This document shows positions 1-12,012 of a DNA stretch of 64,000 nt, piece by piece. The DNA lies in NCBI GenBank assembly GCA_946803715.1, contig CAMPET010000006.1:96036-160035 (forward strand), read 5' to 3'. Each line of letters begins with the position of its first letter. Position 1 is the first letter of the stretch. This DNA comes from Beroe ovata. Lineage: Eukaryota; Ctenophora; Nuda; Beroida; Beroidae. The position numbers and the translations under genes are program-made. Below the pieces are notes generated by a model. That model searched no databases, was not told the DNA's origin, and saw only the letters and a program-made list of their open reading frames with translations.

Positions 1-1060
1 TCCGGCAATGATTTGCTTGGCGATACTAGTCTGATTTTATCTGATCTCTGTTTCTCGCGTGCGACGCTGGAAACTGAATATTTTTTTTCGAATTGTGTGA
101 TGTTTTTCATTTTTACAAATTCGGAATTCCTATCTTATCTTCTGATAATAACAATTTCGAAATTATTTTCAAAATTGATCATTGTTCCTATTTATTTTGT
201 TCCAATCTATCAAAAAATTGATTGTTAGGATATTTGCTACCCATTAGTTTTTTCACAAAGTGTCGACAATTGATAATTTGACAACTTATCAAGTTGTATT
301 GATTTGTGATTGTNCTTGAGGTGAGTGAATGCTGGACATCTCTCAAATTGACCTACACGATTTTTAATTTTATCAGGTACACCCGGCACTCATTAACTGA
401 CATGACATATTGGGAACTTTGCTCAACTTTTGTATTTTATAGGGCAAAGAACTATAAAATGGCTGTATAATTTGCTTGTCAGATTTTATCTGACCTCAGT
501 TTTGCCTTCCGCGATGCAAAGGCACGCGCTTGCTAGAAACAGGGGTATAAGATAAAATTTGACAATAAATTGCCATGCTGCGCGGCCAAATTTTATCTGT
601 TCACTGCTTCTCGCGCGCGCGTTTTGATCAAAGGTCTAAATTAAAACAAGACGGGTCGCGCGCAAAAAACAGCGGACAAATGACATCCGGCAATGATTTG
701 CTTGGCGATACTAATCTGATTTTATCTGATCTCTGTTTCTCGCGTGCGGCGCGCGCGCAGCTTCATCGATGAAGATGCGCGGGCTAGGAACTGAATATTT
801 TTTTCCGAATTGTGTGATGTTTTTCATTTTTACAAATTCTTATCTTATCTATTCTCATAATAACAATTTCGAAATTATTTTCAAAATTGATCATTGTTCT
901 AATTATTTATTTTGTTCCAATCTATCAAAAAATTGATTGTTAGGATATTTTTTATATTTGCCACCCAGAAGTTTTTTCTCAAAGTGTCGACAATTGATAA
1001 GTTGACAACTTATCAAGTTGTATTGATTTGTGATTGTATTGGTGAGAATATAATACCCTA
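1..1060. repeat. Directly duplicated AT-rich block with GC-rich hairpin element
   Basis: Bases 1-313 recur almost unchanged at 689-1037, with small indels. The first copy stops exactly at a single N (314), so the pair is probably two versions of one locus at a contig join. Inside it, about 575-690, a GC-rich foldback element has inverted arms of the type TTTTATCTGTTCACTGCTTC and the complementary GCGGACAAATGACATCCGG, with CGCGCG runs inside the arms. Related arms occur near 31.66, 62.42 and 16.1 kb. No coding potential is evident; short open frames here are AT-rich and lack splice context. Confidence 0.75.
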
Positions 1061-1141
1061 CAAACACACTATAAATTGAAAATTTCCCTAGTCTGGGTTT
1101 CAGTGGAGATTATTCTTCACCTAGATTTATCAGATACAAGA

Positions 1142-2980
1142 ATGGCTGAAACTAATGCTGAAGAGACACTTCCTACCTATAATGAAATCAATGAAATCTC
1201 CCCTCCAGACTATACATCTCATTCTGATTTGGTTTCTGCTGAACAAGGAATTTCAGTGAGTGGGTTCTTAGATTCTACCAATGAAAGGAAACTTTCAATC
1301 TAATCACGCATTGAGATAGTGAACATAGAGGGATTGATGTATGCATTAAGTGATAATTGATGGATAGAAGATGAAATGGAGCTATGATGTTACAGTTGAT
1401 TATTTGATTAATCAGGTTTATGTATTCGATAGGTTCATGATACATGGTTATAATTTAGGATGCAGTACAATACTTGCTAAGAAATGATTTCGATTTTTAT
1501 CAAGATGACTGTGTTGTGTAGCAGTACAATCAAACAATGACAATACTGGACCTCTCTGTTAACCTACACATGAATACATGGCTCTTTCAAATCAGGGATC
1601 CACTGATGTTCCTCCCACATATGAGTCGATATTTGGTCAGATAAAGTCAGCTCGGAATCAACATGGGACTGGCCCTACTTTTTTAGCAGCCACAGCAAAG
1701 ATATTGGTTGCAGCAGTCTCAGGTAGGAAACTCCTATGTTTGAACCACTGCCCCCTCTGTCTCCTTGTCATACTCATGGGCTTCTTTTCCCTCTTTAAAC
1801 CTCTTGCCACACAGGAGTGATATGTATTATTATGGTTGGAGCTATGCTTGCCCTACCAATTGCACAGCTTGTAATTGGAATTCATAGAAAAGAAATGTGC
1901 ACTGTCAACGATAAGATACCCTTGTTCTTGACTGTAAGTGGCGCGTGTGGGGTGGCTGCCTGCCTTATGGCGATGTTTGAGATGATTTGCTGCAAGAAGG
2001 AAGAAAATGAACCAGGTAAGAGGAAGTTGACACTGAATGAATGTATATTGTATAACTGTAGTGCACGATATACATAGTGGTGAAATTGAAATTTTCTCTG
2101 TCCGTCTTGATTTATGAAAGATGCTACTTTTTCACTTTTCTTATACTTCCTTCAGGCAACCCGTGTTGGAAGTTCATCAGTGAAGTCATGCATTTGTTTC
2201 TTTTCGCCTGGTTTATCTGTGGGAATGTCTGGGTTTACTCAATTGTGCACGATGTTAAATATGGTAAGTAAAAATGGTATGAGATTATTTGAGTCGTCAC
2301 TCATCACTTAACTTAAGTAAAAAAAGTATTGCTTAAGAAAGGATTGCTTAAGAAAGGATTGCTTCATTCATTTTAAAATTTCGACATTTTATTGCCTTAC
2401 TATTAAGCTTTCTCGATTCGGGGGCTTCCCTGGTCCCCTGCTCAGGAAATATTCCTGACAACGTGCAGTAAATCAATACAGTATCGTTCTATACAATATC
2501 GGTGCTTCCCTGCATGCCACCGCGATGTGAAATTCTATTAAAATTTCATAGTACACTCGGTATAGGAGGTACATGCTTCTCTACTGTTATAATACCTATA
2601 TATCATGCTGTTCAATGTGTTCGTCATAGCACTCAGGTAAACATTGCAAATATAAAACAATGTACTACTCAACATGCGACCATACATTACACATCTTCAT
2701 TTTCATACACACCCCTCTAACATACAACCACAGTCCCCACCCCTAACTAAAATAATATAAAAGGCCCGCCCCTATATAACTAACACGTACCAACAACCCC
2801 TCCCCCTCACTAACTTACACGTGCTAACACCCTGCAGATGACCCACTCAGTGACATGTACTGCGATAAAGTGACATATCTCTTGGCATTCTGGAGTCTGA
2901 CTGCCGTCTATGCGATTATAGGAGTGACTTGCGTCTTCACTTGCTGTGCGGCCTGCGTACTCATGTGTGTCACCAACTGA
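1142..2980 (+). CDS. TMEM272: TMEM272-like four-helix membrane protein with PPxY motifs
   Basis: Five exons join in frame: 1142-1255, 1596-1722, 1815-2015, 2156-2263 and 2838-2980 (230 residues). The cytoplasmic N terminus is proline-rich with LPTY, PPDY and PPTYESIFG motifs, which in other proteins recruit WW-domain ubiquitin ligases. Four hydrophobic segments follow, including a conserved stretch FLFAWFICGNVWVY, and the C terminus is cysteine-rich and hydrophobic. This arrangement is that of the uncharacterised TMEM272-like family. Introns are 92-574 bp with GT-AG ends. The first exon is the least certain part: translation could instead begin at 1578, which reads straight into exon 2. Function is unknown for the family; plasma-membrane or endosomal location is inferred from the helices and PPxY motifs. 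Confidence 0.75.
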
Positions 2981-2990
2981 ATATCTCACG

Positions 2991-3121
2991 GTTTGTGTGT
3001 ATGTCTGCGTGTGTGTGTGTCTGAGTGTGTGGTGTGTGTGTGCGTGGTGTGTGTCTGTGTGTGTGTGTGGGGTGTGAGTGTGTGTTTGTGTGTGTGTGTG
3101 TGTGTACTGTGTGTGTGTCAT
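2991..3121. repeat. GT-rich microsatellite
   Basis: An imperfect (GT)n tract interrupted by GTCTGTG and GTGGTGTG variants starts within 15 bases of the TMEM272-like stop codon, so it probably lies in that gene's 3' UTR. Cysteine/valine or histidine/threonine reading frames across it are artefacts of the repeat. Confidence 0.9.
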
Positions 3122-3853
3122 GTGACAAAGATGAGTGAGATGACTGACTGATAATGTTGGCAAATATTTTTAAAGAAGAGCTTTTTGTCGTCACGTTTTT
3201 CTCTCAAGTTGTAAACACTGTCCGAATGACATTTCATGCATGATCAGACTTTCAAATATGGTCAAACGGTTTATAGGGCAAGGGTTACAATTAATGTTGT
3301 GAATCGCGTGAGTTGTGTCAGCATTCTTTTTTCGGTTATCTTGTTATGTAGAACAACAAGTTCGTGAGATATGACATGGTAACATACTACTGAAAAACTT
3401 TTGTATGTTATCGGATTTAATGTTTAGAATGCTGATATTGGGGAGGGGTTCCAAATGATTTTGATCACTTGACAGCGTTTCTTCATTTTTATTGATTTTG
3501 TCTACCTGTGTTTTCATTGGTCAATTGCAGCTGTCACGCGACTCAAAAGTTTGGGATCCCTCCCATATAATACAATTTTCTCTTTTAGAAAAGGAAGATT
3601 TTGTCTTGAAATTTGTAGCATGATTTTATCAAATTGATTCTTTAAAGATGAAAGTAGTTGTTTCACGTTTTCAAACTGCTATCCAGCTAGGTAAGAGGAT
3701 CATTGATGAGTCCATTAATTTACTAAGTAGGATCTCTTAATTCAAGCGTCAACAGATACGTTATACTTATAAGAAGTCACAATCACGACGCATGGTGTCT
3801 ATATCAGGGCCTATGGTTAATACATTGTTACTATAGTACACGATGACTGTGGA
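3122..3853. other. Intergenic, no gene seen
   Basis: AT-rich sequence with stops in all frames at short intervals. No splice-flanked open frame, RNA gene or clear repeat was recognised. Confidence 0.6.
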
Positions 3854-4450
3854 GTGAAATATTTGCGAACAGTTGACACAATGCTTTCGCTTTTGGGTTT
3901 CCGAGGTAATATAATGTATTGTTATGTCTGTTGCACTGTTGCAGTATGTAACGCGCGAAAACCAACGACTCATAGTTTGATAGGAATGCGCGCGTCGAGA
4001 ATTAATCAGAATGCGGCATATGCATGTCAAATCGATCGAAGATCAGTCCTGTACGGGTTTTATTTTGAGAAATTATGTGTGGTTCCAGACATCGAGAGCG
4101 ATATTACACGTTCACAAAGAAAGTCGCTTCGGACTTCCGTCGATATTCTCCGATCAGTAAATAACAGGCGTTGAATGGATACAATCGAGACCCGAGAATA
4201 TTTAATCAACGTTATTGTATCGACGAAAGATAGAATATGTAAATTAAATAGAAGAACATATCCGAAAATACTCACGGTAACAATTATTGAAAAGTATAGC
4301 ACACAATTATATCTTATTGAAAACAAAATTCATCGCCAAAATTCTTTCGAACCTCAAGAAAGGATCAGAAGAATTTCGGTGGAAATTCTTAAACTGAGTA
4401 TGAATAAATATCTTAACAACCCTACCCAAAATAAGATAATTTCCATTTAA
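3854..4450 (+). other. Two abutting open frames of unknown nature
   Basis: One open frame (3854-4174) ends in TGA and is followed with no gap by an ATG-initiated frame (4175-4450). The second translates to a Lys/Arg/Ile-rich 91-residue peptide beginning MDTIETREYLINVIV. The stretch is more CpG-rich than its flanks and continues past the single stop in the same frame, so it could be an old broken coding sequence. I recognise no family, no splice context and no promoter. It may be chance. Confidence 0.2.
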
Positions 4451-4599
4451 GAGAAATCACAGAAATATATTTGGGTATTTCACACCATTTGATAAGAAGT
4501 ATCCCCGTAAAATTGACTGTTACCACGAAGAAATTAAACTACACTTACATTATCAAATCGCACCAAGAAATTAACACAATCATCATATTAAGACTACCG

Positions 4600-4632
4600 G
4601 AAATAAAGTCTTTATTTTATTCAATAAAAAAG
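4600..4632. terminator. Bidirectional polyadenylation signal cluster
   Basis: Within 30 bases there are AATAAA hexamers on the + strand (4602-4607 and 4623-4628) and two overlapping copies on the - strand (TTTATT at 4611-4616 and 4616-4621). The minus signals sit about 215 bases downstream of the DCAF12 stop codon and are its likely poly(A) site. The plus signals could end a transcript covering the open frames at 3.9-4.45 kb. Confidence 0.55.
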
Positions 4633-4830
4633 TTTCATCTCATACTATAAACAAGTTACCCTTTGTCCATCAAGCGTGGCAGCCTTCATAAGAGTACTGT
4701 TCGCTCAATTAGTACATCTATAAATAAACATTCATAGAATATCATGACCATTAGTTGTTGTAGGAGCACACTCGCGTACTTCGCTCCCCACTTCGCAGTT
4801 CTCTATCCCCATGGGATACAGATACATGTG

Positions 4831-6869
4831 CTACTCCCATATCGCTGCATAGTTACCGGTCAGCTCCAGGGGTAGAGGACCGCCAGCCGCAAAAAGCCGG
4901 AGTCCTGAATCGTCGTAGCAGTGTGTCATAATGCTGATAACGTCGGATGTGGAGGGAGAGTAAAAGGAGTATCGGTGCATGTGCCAGTCCCAGTTGTCAG
5001 CCTGAATAATGAAGGAAATGGATGATCAATTCATTTTCTTAGTGTAAAGCGAGGAATTATAGAAATCATAACTATTCCACTTGATTGTAGCAGAGCTAAA
5101 TCACTACTAATCACGCACTATTAGAAAAAATAATACAGTAGATGTTCAAAGGAGTGGAATTTTGTCATGTTAAGTGTCTTCGCGCGTTCCATTCTATGAG
5201 GATTTCTCGTGATTTGCAGATCAGATGATTAAATTTTCTGGTCAAATGATATTTATAGTCTGGTATCTGATAGTGATGCCAATATTCCATATTGGCATAA
5301 CCCATACCGCCATTTGCCAAAACATGGTGACAGATACGATGACGTGACCGTTAATAAACTACGGAGTCACAATTGAGAAATAACCTAGCGCTAGTTATTT
5401 GCTCAAAAACGAAGTCAACTGCCATAATATTGACACAGTTAATATGGACATAGCCCTGAATGACAAGTGTCCAAGATAATTGACATCCCTTGACATACAA
5501 GTGTTATTGAATGTCAATCGTCAACTCTGCAGTTGTTTGCCTGGGGCCATTCTATAAAACGAGTATAGAACGAGTATAGATCAGAATGTCTACTCAGGGC
5601 ACACATTGGGATATAAATAACTGTTACTAACCACATATCCATGTCGAATAGTCCGCTTCACGGGGTTATTGTCATGATCGTCTACGTATTTCCGGTTACG
5701 CACATCATAGAACATGAGACTGGTTCGGCAAGCTCCGATCGTGATAATATCGCCTTGGAATGAGAGCGACCTGTAACATATACACAAGTGACGATATGTG
5801 TGTGTGTGTGTGTGTGTTTGTCACCGTATATCACACAGATTTGGCATTCAACTTCCGGTCTGTACAGAACCGACCGGTTTCGATTCCTTGTTCAACATGC
5901 CACAAAGTACCTGATTCCCTGTGCTGGCTCTAGAATCTTGACCGAGGTTATGTCGGTTGTGTTAGGATCTCTGTCGTCGACCAGCATCAGATGGTGTAAG
6001 CTACCCACTGCAAATACAGGCGATGAATCATGTCCGGTAACCACTATGTTCTCATTCTTCTGGGGTAGCTGGATCACTCTGTTTGTTAACTGAGGAATGT
6101 GGTGTGTAACCATGATGCGTATCGATGCGTCACCAACATGCGTATTGATGCGTCACCATGCGTGACGAATCGTGACTAAACAATGTATCTGTTATTTAAA
6201 CCCGTATCTGTGCACAACTGAAGACAGGGCCCTGATGTTGACCAATCAATTTCAACATTCATGATATCCAACACTTCTACTTCTGCAGTAGAGACTGCAA
6301 AAATACCCAAACATCGAATATTATGAAGAAAACAGTGTAAACTCGACTCAAGTTACAAGAGAAACCCTGAAATAACATACCTACACAGTACACACATGGC
6401 GAAATGATTACACACATACATACATGACACAAAACCTGACTTTGTCTGTTGACAACAAAATATGAGACGTCTCTCATGACAGCTGAAACTTGGAAATACT
6501 TGAGATAACTCACCGGTCGTCTGACATCAAGTATACACATCTTAGCGTCAACTGAACCGTAACCAATAGAACCAAGTCTCTGCGGAAAATTGATTGTAAC
6601 TGCGTTATTCATAACATGTGCATTGGAAAAATTTATGAGTAATAACTAATGGTCGAATGATTAGATTTTACCAATTGTTGTGATCGCACGACAACTTGTC
6701 AGTGAACGTGATTGTCAAGATGAGGCGGATGTCACAATTTGTACTTCCGGTGTACAAATGGAGCAGCAGATTCTCTGTGGTGTGAATCAACACGACGCTA
6801 GAGTAGCTCTCACACACATACACATACCCACAGACACAGACACAGACACACAACCACACACAGACACAC

Positions 6870-6910
<41 letters not shown>

Positions 6911-8060
6911 AAAGCGTGCGGCAGGACACGGTACACTTAATAAGAGATATACAATGTACACATTTAGCAGTTATTGTGCGTGTTATTAAGCAATGTTCTT
7001 TACACGTGTTCTAGAAAGAACATTATGAGGAAAACGTGCGTTTTATAAATTATTGGAAATACTGGGAGGCAGCAGAAACTTCTTGAATTGGAGCTACAGA
7101 TGCTACTCTTAGAGCTACAGATATTACTACTTTTTGAGTTGGAAGCTACAGAAGCTATAGTTTGTGCCTTACTAAACAATTCAGCTGCTGTAGTACAAAC
7201 AATTTCGTACAGTAATCGCACATGCGATTACATGATTACATGGTTAAATGAAAAATCGTCGAATGAGCTAATTAGTAATTAGCTCAATAAACGTGCGTAT
7301 TAACGTGCGTATTTAGAGATAGGTACCTCACAACACGGGTTAAAATGTGTATCCCGGATCCTCTCAATTCCATCGTTTTTCAGGATCTCTATGGGTGTTT
7401 TCCGGTAGATATTACAATCTGGCACGTATGTAGAGAATCCCTCCACATCAAATATAGTCCACAGACACACGTTCCCGTCTCGTGCCCCTGGGGGGAAAGA
7501 ACATTGTGACGTCACCTCTATATAGGATATGGTTGTTTCCTGGTGCAGTCAATATCTGGAAGGGAGTCCTCAGTCCATCAGGAGGGTATGATCTATGGAA
7601 TTAAGGAGGACACACACACACACACACTATATCATCTATGGATTCATCCGTCTATATCAAAAGGGGTATCAGTAGCACACACACACAAACACACGCACAC
7701 ACACACACACGCGCACACACANNNNNNNNNNNNNNNNNNNNNNNNNNNNNNNNNNNNNNNNNNNNNNNNNNNNNNNNNNNNNNNNNNNNNNNNNNNNNNN
7801 NNNNNNNNNNNNNNNNNNNNNNNNNNNNNNNNNNNNNNNNNNNNNNNNNNNNNNNNNNNNNNNNNNNNNNNNNNNNNNNNNNNNNNNNNNNNNNNNNNNN
7901 NNNNNNNNNNNNNNNNNNNNNNNNNNNNNNNNNNNNNNNNNNNNNNNNNNNNNNNNNNNNNNNNNNNNNNNNNNNNNNNNNNNNNNNNNNNNNNNNNNNN
8001 NNNNNNNNNNNNNNNNNNNNNNNNNNNNNNNNNNNNNNNNNNNNNNNNNNNNNNNNNNNN

Positions 8061-8091
<31 letters not shown>

Positions 8092-8703
8092 GTACATAAC
8101 ATGAAATCGTTGATCCAGGAGATACCAAATAACCAGCTCTGGTGAAACTCCCCCACGGCGTACGGCTGATAGTCGGGCATGGTGTAGAGCGCCAAATCGT
8201 TAACATTGTGCCCTCCCGTCGCTAGGAATGACCTACTGGGGTTCATTGCGATGGAATGAATCCCAGCAGACTGGTCTGGTACCTCTCTCGGGTGGGACGA
8301 TCGCATCAGCGGGATTTCCCGCTTCTCTCCACTCTGTACATTGATCTCTAACAGCTGGGGGGATGATTATGCGGGGGGATGGTGGGGTCTGGGGGAGTCT
8401 GAGGACTGAGTGAGGGAAGTGGCGGGAGTAACATCATGATCAGAGTGTATTATGTGACATCAGAGTGAAACAACAAATTGTAACACGTACCTTGTTACAC
8501 TTCGTTCCCACGACCACGTGTTGGGAGTCGACCCATGAGGACGCGAATATCTTGTTGTATGACGAGGGGATGGGCAGGTTATTCTCCGTCAGGTAGGAAC
8601 AGTTACGTGATCTCGCAATGATCCTCTTCCGGTGATTGTATGGTATGGGCCGCTTACTGCCACGGTCATGAAGATGGTTTACAATGTTCTGAACTTTTCC
8701 CAT
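4831..8703 (-). CDS. DCAF12: DDB1- and CUL4-associated factor 12, WD40 substrate receptor
   Basis: Seven exons join in frame: 8703-8491, 8354-8090, 7487-7327, 6579-6514, 6089-5911, 5770-5632 and 5001-4831, giving 397 residues against about 453 in human, with a shorter N terminus. Family hallmarks are readable in order: the GTKCNK strand, [22 protein letters not shown]-type [20 protein letters not shown] and the terminal [24 protein letters not shown]12 is a WD40 propeller that docks substrates, notably proteins with C-terminal acidic degrons, on CUL4-DDB1 ubiquitin ligase. The intron between the exons at 7487 and 8090 contains a CA microsatellite and a 339-base N run. The 5' splice site of the second exon lies at the edge of that microsatellite. 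The start ATG at 8703 is the only one near the homologous N terminus. Confidence 0.92.
6817..6912. repeat. CA/GT microsatellite in a DCAF12 intron
   Basis: A (CACACA, CAGACA, CATACA)n tract fills part of the DCAF12 intron at 6580-7326. Smaller GT/CA tracts lie near 5795-5820, 7611-7627 and 41058-41078. Confidence 0.85.
7678..8089. repeat. CA microsatellite around a sequencing gap
   Basis: A (CA)n tract runs into 339 Ns (7722-8060) and emerges as pure CA up to the exon edge at 8090. The gap is therefore most likely unresolved microsatellite within the DCAF12 intron, and no exon is needed there because the reading frame joins cleanly across it. Confidence 0.85.
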
Positions 8704-9023
8704 TCTCCAGTATTAGAGTACAGTGCCGTATCATGGTAAAATAATGTGAATCATGACTTCCTGGAATAAAATGGTCTTGGTATTATTGTCGGGCTGCAGA
8801 ACTACGAGGAACTCCGATGATCATGTTAGTTTCAATAATTATCAGAAGGACGATGATTGAATGAACCAAAATAAAGAAGTATGTGGGATGAAATTTAATC
8901 AAAACGAACGATAAAAACAATTGAGAATGAAGTTATTCTAAATAACTATTGTAGGTTTTGGAATGAGGAATTATTGCAAGTTACATCACGAATAAAACGC
9001 ACAAATCACACAATTTACAGTTT
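8704..9023. other. Spacer between DCAF12 and carotenoid oxygenase
   Basis: This 320-bp AT-rich gap holds the DCAF12 promoter and, on the minus strand, the 3' UTR of the oxygenase. A minus-strand ATTAAA is readable near 8893. The same spacer recurs at 12013-12332. Confidence 0.5.
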
Positions 9024-10592
9024 TTACTGCCTAGACAAGAATACTGATGGGGTGAAAGTCCCGTGAAACGGATAGTTTAGTTTGAAGTCCAATTTTATAC
9101 GGCACACTGGACCGTTTTCAACATTCTTAGCATCGAGAACTAGGAATTGACTCCTATGAGGGTCATCGGGATTGTAGTACTGTGTTATCAACCACCCATC
9201 ATCTTCATCCAGAGAATGAGCTGAATCATAACCCGCCCTTGGTGCGAAAACACATTCTGAAATGAGTCCATCTGCCCTCCACACTTTCCTGTACGGAGCA
9301 CCTCTCTCCATGTCCACCTTCACGACATCCATGAAGGGAAGCCCACTTTCCGGTTCATCACAAGCCATCAAGTAGTTGTATCTTGTCCCAGCATGGCCAT
9401 GACGAAATGGATGGGAGCAAGGGAATTCGTTGCTCGCTGGATCAAGCTCAGTATATTCACAGGAACCAGTTCTCAGGTTAATGTCATATCTTCCGAACTT
9501 ACCAGGTGCTTTACACATATTCGACAGCCAGTATTTCCATGACCAAGACATATCAAAATCATTGGTCAATGCTGTGGTTGTCAGGGTAACATGGTCATTT
9601 TCCCTGAAACATGTACCGAAGTGGTACATGTGAAATGGCATAGGAGTATCAATGATTATAGGTTTACATGACGCGTCAGATTTAGAGAGAAACAAAAACT
9701 GGCTAGGTAGCTTTTCGTTATATCTCATGTTGAATTCCGGACCAGTTTTACCAGATAGTATGGCGATAGCCTCTTTCTTGCTCATCGTAACATAGGGACT
9801 TTTGTGGACGATGTAAAAATCATCAATAATTGCTAAGTCGTGAAAGTATGTCAGGCCCTCTACCGAATAGATGTTTGATTGTGAAAGGGAGAAATCACTG
9901 TTATATTCATTTATTTGAAGAGCAGCGTCTGATTTGACAGGACTTCTCACAAAAGAACCTGTGACAAGTTTGTAATTATCTTTATCAGTGGTGTCCACTC
10001 TAAAATGAGCAGCAAGTCGTTTCAACTTGAGAGATTCGGACAAAGAATCTGATCCGATAGTACTGAGTGTATATGGATCTAGCGAATATGGCATAGAAGT
10101 CTCGTACGTTGAAATCAGTTTATCTGACCAATGCCAGACATTGGTATTTGACGGATTTCTGAATTTTATTTTTGGCAGTCTTGATCCAGATTCGATGGCT
10201 TCCTGTACCGCTGCAGAATCCCTCTCTCTTTGTTCATCAGTAATACTACCCATTTGTCCACGGTAGAGAAATTTTTTAACACTTTCTTCTTCCATCCGTT
10301 CTTTGGTATCAACAAATTTATTCTTGAAGTGCACTGACCCATCACCAGGAAATGTAAGAGCGCACACCATACCATCACCATCAATAGGGTGTGCTAACTT
10401 ATGTCCATATTTTTCAATCAACCCAGGGCCATTTCTCAGGTATGTTCCTCTCAAGCCATGAGGCAAACTACCCTCAATATTTTCGGGTTTTACGAAAAAG
10501 CTTGTCTCAGGTATATGTCCTTCCCAGCCCTTGTAAGCATTTTTCAAGTAATGAGTAGCAACTGCAGAAATGCCCCTTCTTGGTAGAATCAT
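9024..10592 (-). CDS. Carotenoid cleavage oxygenase, copy 1
   Basis: A single uninterrupted exon codes for 522 residues. It is a carotenoid oxygenase of the RPE65/CCD/apocarotenoid oxygenase family, a seven-bladed propeller with ferrous iron held by four histidines. Candidate ligands sit in the expected order: His196 in AAHFRVD, His251 in YFHDLAI, His321 in MPFHMYHFG and His510 in YPFHGTF. Acidic second-shell residues and the RNGPG loop (RNGPGLIEKYG, residues 53-63) are present. The substrate and cleaved bond cannot be told from sequence. There is no TM segment or signal peptide. Full-length without introns is unusual beside the intron-rich neighbours. The protein is identical to that encoded at 12333-13901; the copy is probably the other allele. 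Confidence 0.9.
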   Translation of the reverse strand: MILPRRGISAVATHYLKNAYKGWEGHIPETSFFVKPENIEGSLPHGLRGTYLRNGPGLIEKYGHKLAHPIDGDGMVCALTFPGDGSVHFKNKFVDTKERMEEESVKKFLYRGQMGSITDEQRERDSAAVQEAIESGSRLPKIKFRNPSNTNVWHWSDKLISTYETSMPYSLDPYTLSTIGSDSLSESLKLKRLAAHFRVDTTDKDNYKLVTGSFVRSPVKSDAALQINEYNSDFSLSQSNIYSVEGLTYFHDLAIIDDFYIVHKSPYVTMSKKEAIAILSGKTGPEFNMRYNEKLPSQFLFLSKSDASCKPIIIDTPMPFHMYHFGTCFRENDHVTLTTTALTNDFDMSWSWKYWLSNMCKAPGKFGRYDINLRTGSCEYTELDPASNEFPCSHPFRHGHAGTRYNYLMACDEPESGLPFMDVVKVDMERGAPYRKVWRADGLISECVFAPRAGYDSAHSLDEDDGWLITQYYNPDDPHRSQFLVLDAKNVENGPVCRIKLDFKLNYPFHGTFTPSVFLSRQ

Positions 10593-10837
10593 ATTTTCGA
10601 CATCCTGAATGAATTAAAGCTGATTCAGTTATTTGATTATGCTAATACCTATACAATTTACAAACTGTTCCACACTACTATCTCCAGTAAATTGTACATT
10701 ATAATAATAAGGCTATACCTAAGTAGATTCTCACATGACCAAGTATCTAAGGGTTTTTTAAGTTGAATTAATTTTAGGACACTCTTTGTTATCAATCAAA
10801 ACATTGAGACAAAAATTTACTGCTTATCTAATAATGC

Positions 10838-11797
10838 CTAAGCAACCTGAATGATTTGTTCTGACACTAATTGATCTATTTCTTGCTCACTGAAACCTAA
10901 ATCATTTAAAATTTCCTTGGTGTGCTGTCCCAGTATTGGGGGTGGTTCATATCGACTAGGGTCTGAATTATTATACCTCACTGGGTGGCCAACCATTCTG
11001 ATGTGAGAATCTAAAAGTTCACTATAGGATGTCTTAATAATTCTAGAATGAATAGCTTGAGGGTGCTGAAAAGCCTCTTTGATGCTGTTGATAGGAGTAA
11101 TTGAAAATGAATAGCTTGAAGCTTTGTTTATCCAGAACTTTGATGTCTCAGAACTGAAACTCTCACATAACAAAGGCACTAGCTCATCTCTATTTTCAAC
11201 ACGGCTTTTATTGGTTGAAAACTTGGGGTCAGAAAATAACATCTGCAAATTCATGGCCTCTCCAAGTTCTTCAAATTGGGAATCATTGTTTGCTGCTACT
11301 ACAATGTACCCATCAGCAGTACTAAAACATTGGTAGGGAACTATGCTTGGATGGGTTGATCCTGTAGCCCTTGCAACTATTCCTGAATTCAGATAATTTG
11401 AAGCAATATTAACAAGAACACTTAGTTGTGTAGAAAACAGAGAGACGTCCAGAAATTGACCAATCCCAGTTCCTTCTCTCTGGTATAGAGCACTTGTTAT
11501 AGAGAATGCAAGATACAGGCCAGTGCATATATCTGTAATAGCAACACCAACTTTAACAGGACTTTCATTTGCTTTGCCAGTGATTCCCATTAATCCTCCT
11601 TCCGCAGCAATAGTTAAATCATATGCTCCTTGGTGTGAATATGGACCATCTTGTCCATACCCAGATAATGAAGCATATACTAATTTTTTGTTCAATTTGG
11701 AAATGCTCCTGTAATCAAGACCATACTTAGAGAGGGTTCCTGGCTTAAAGTTTTCAATTAACACATCAGCATCAGATATAAGTTCAAGGACTATACC
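10838..11797 (-). CDS. SUGCT: SUGCT-like CoA transferase, 3' fragment at contig end (copy 1)
   Basis: This 960-bp frame is the C-terminal 320 residues of the gene complete at 14147-15430. It stays open up to the single N at 11798, where the sequence jumps to DCAF12 exon 1. The break is an assembly boundary, not a biological truncation. The aligned sequence differs from the full copy by an occasional base only. Confidence 0.9.
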   Translation of the reverse strand, partial: GIVLELISDADVLIENFKPGTLSKYGLDYRSISKLNKKLVYASLSGYGQDGPYSHQGAYDLTIAAEGGLMGITGKANESPVKVGVAITDICTGLYLAFSITSALYQREGTGIGQFLDVSLFSTQLSVLVNIASNYLNSGIVARATGSTHPSIVPYQCFSTADGYIVVAANNDSQFEELGEAMNLQMLFSDPKFSTNKSRVENRDELVPLLCESFSSETSKFWINKASSYSFSITPINSIKEAFQHPQAIHSRIIKTSYSELLDSHIRMVGHPVRYNNSDPSRYEPPPILGQHTKEILNDLGFSEQEIDQLVSEQIIQVA

Positions 11798-12012
11798 NCC
11801 TTGTTACACTTCGTTCCCACGACCACGTGTTGGGAGTCGACCCATGAGGACGCGAATATCTTGTTGTATGACGAGGGGATGGGCAGGTTATTCTCCGTCA
11901 GGTAGGAACAGTTACGTGATCTCGCAATGATCCTCTTCCGGTGATTGTATGGTATGGGCCGCTTACTGCCACGGTCATGAAGATGGTTTACAATGTTCTG
12001 AACTTTTCCCAT
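11798..12012 (-). other. Contig join followed by repeated DCAF12 first exon
   Basis: After the N at 11798 the sequence restarts at the base equivalent to 8490, and 11800-12012 repeats DCAF12 exon 1 (8491-8703). The rest of DCAF12 is absent downstream of this copy on the minus strand. The offset between the two copies is a constant 3309 bases through to the end of copy 1. This is best explained as two overlapping contig ends from different haplotypes placed side by side. Confidence 0.85.

Noticed and set aside
2810-3194. Long minus-strand His/Thr-rich frames
   Set aside because: They translate the GT/CA microsatellite and overlap the TMEM272-like last exon in the other orientation.
7543-8306. 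Open frames spanning the N run
   Set aside because: Undefined bases create false open frames; only the DCAF12 exon at 8090-8354 is real.
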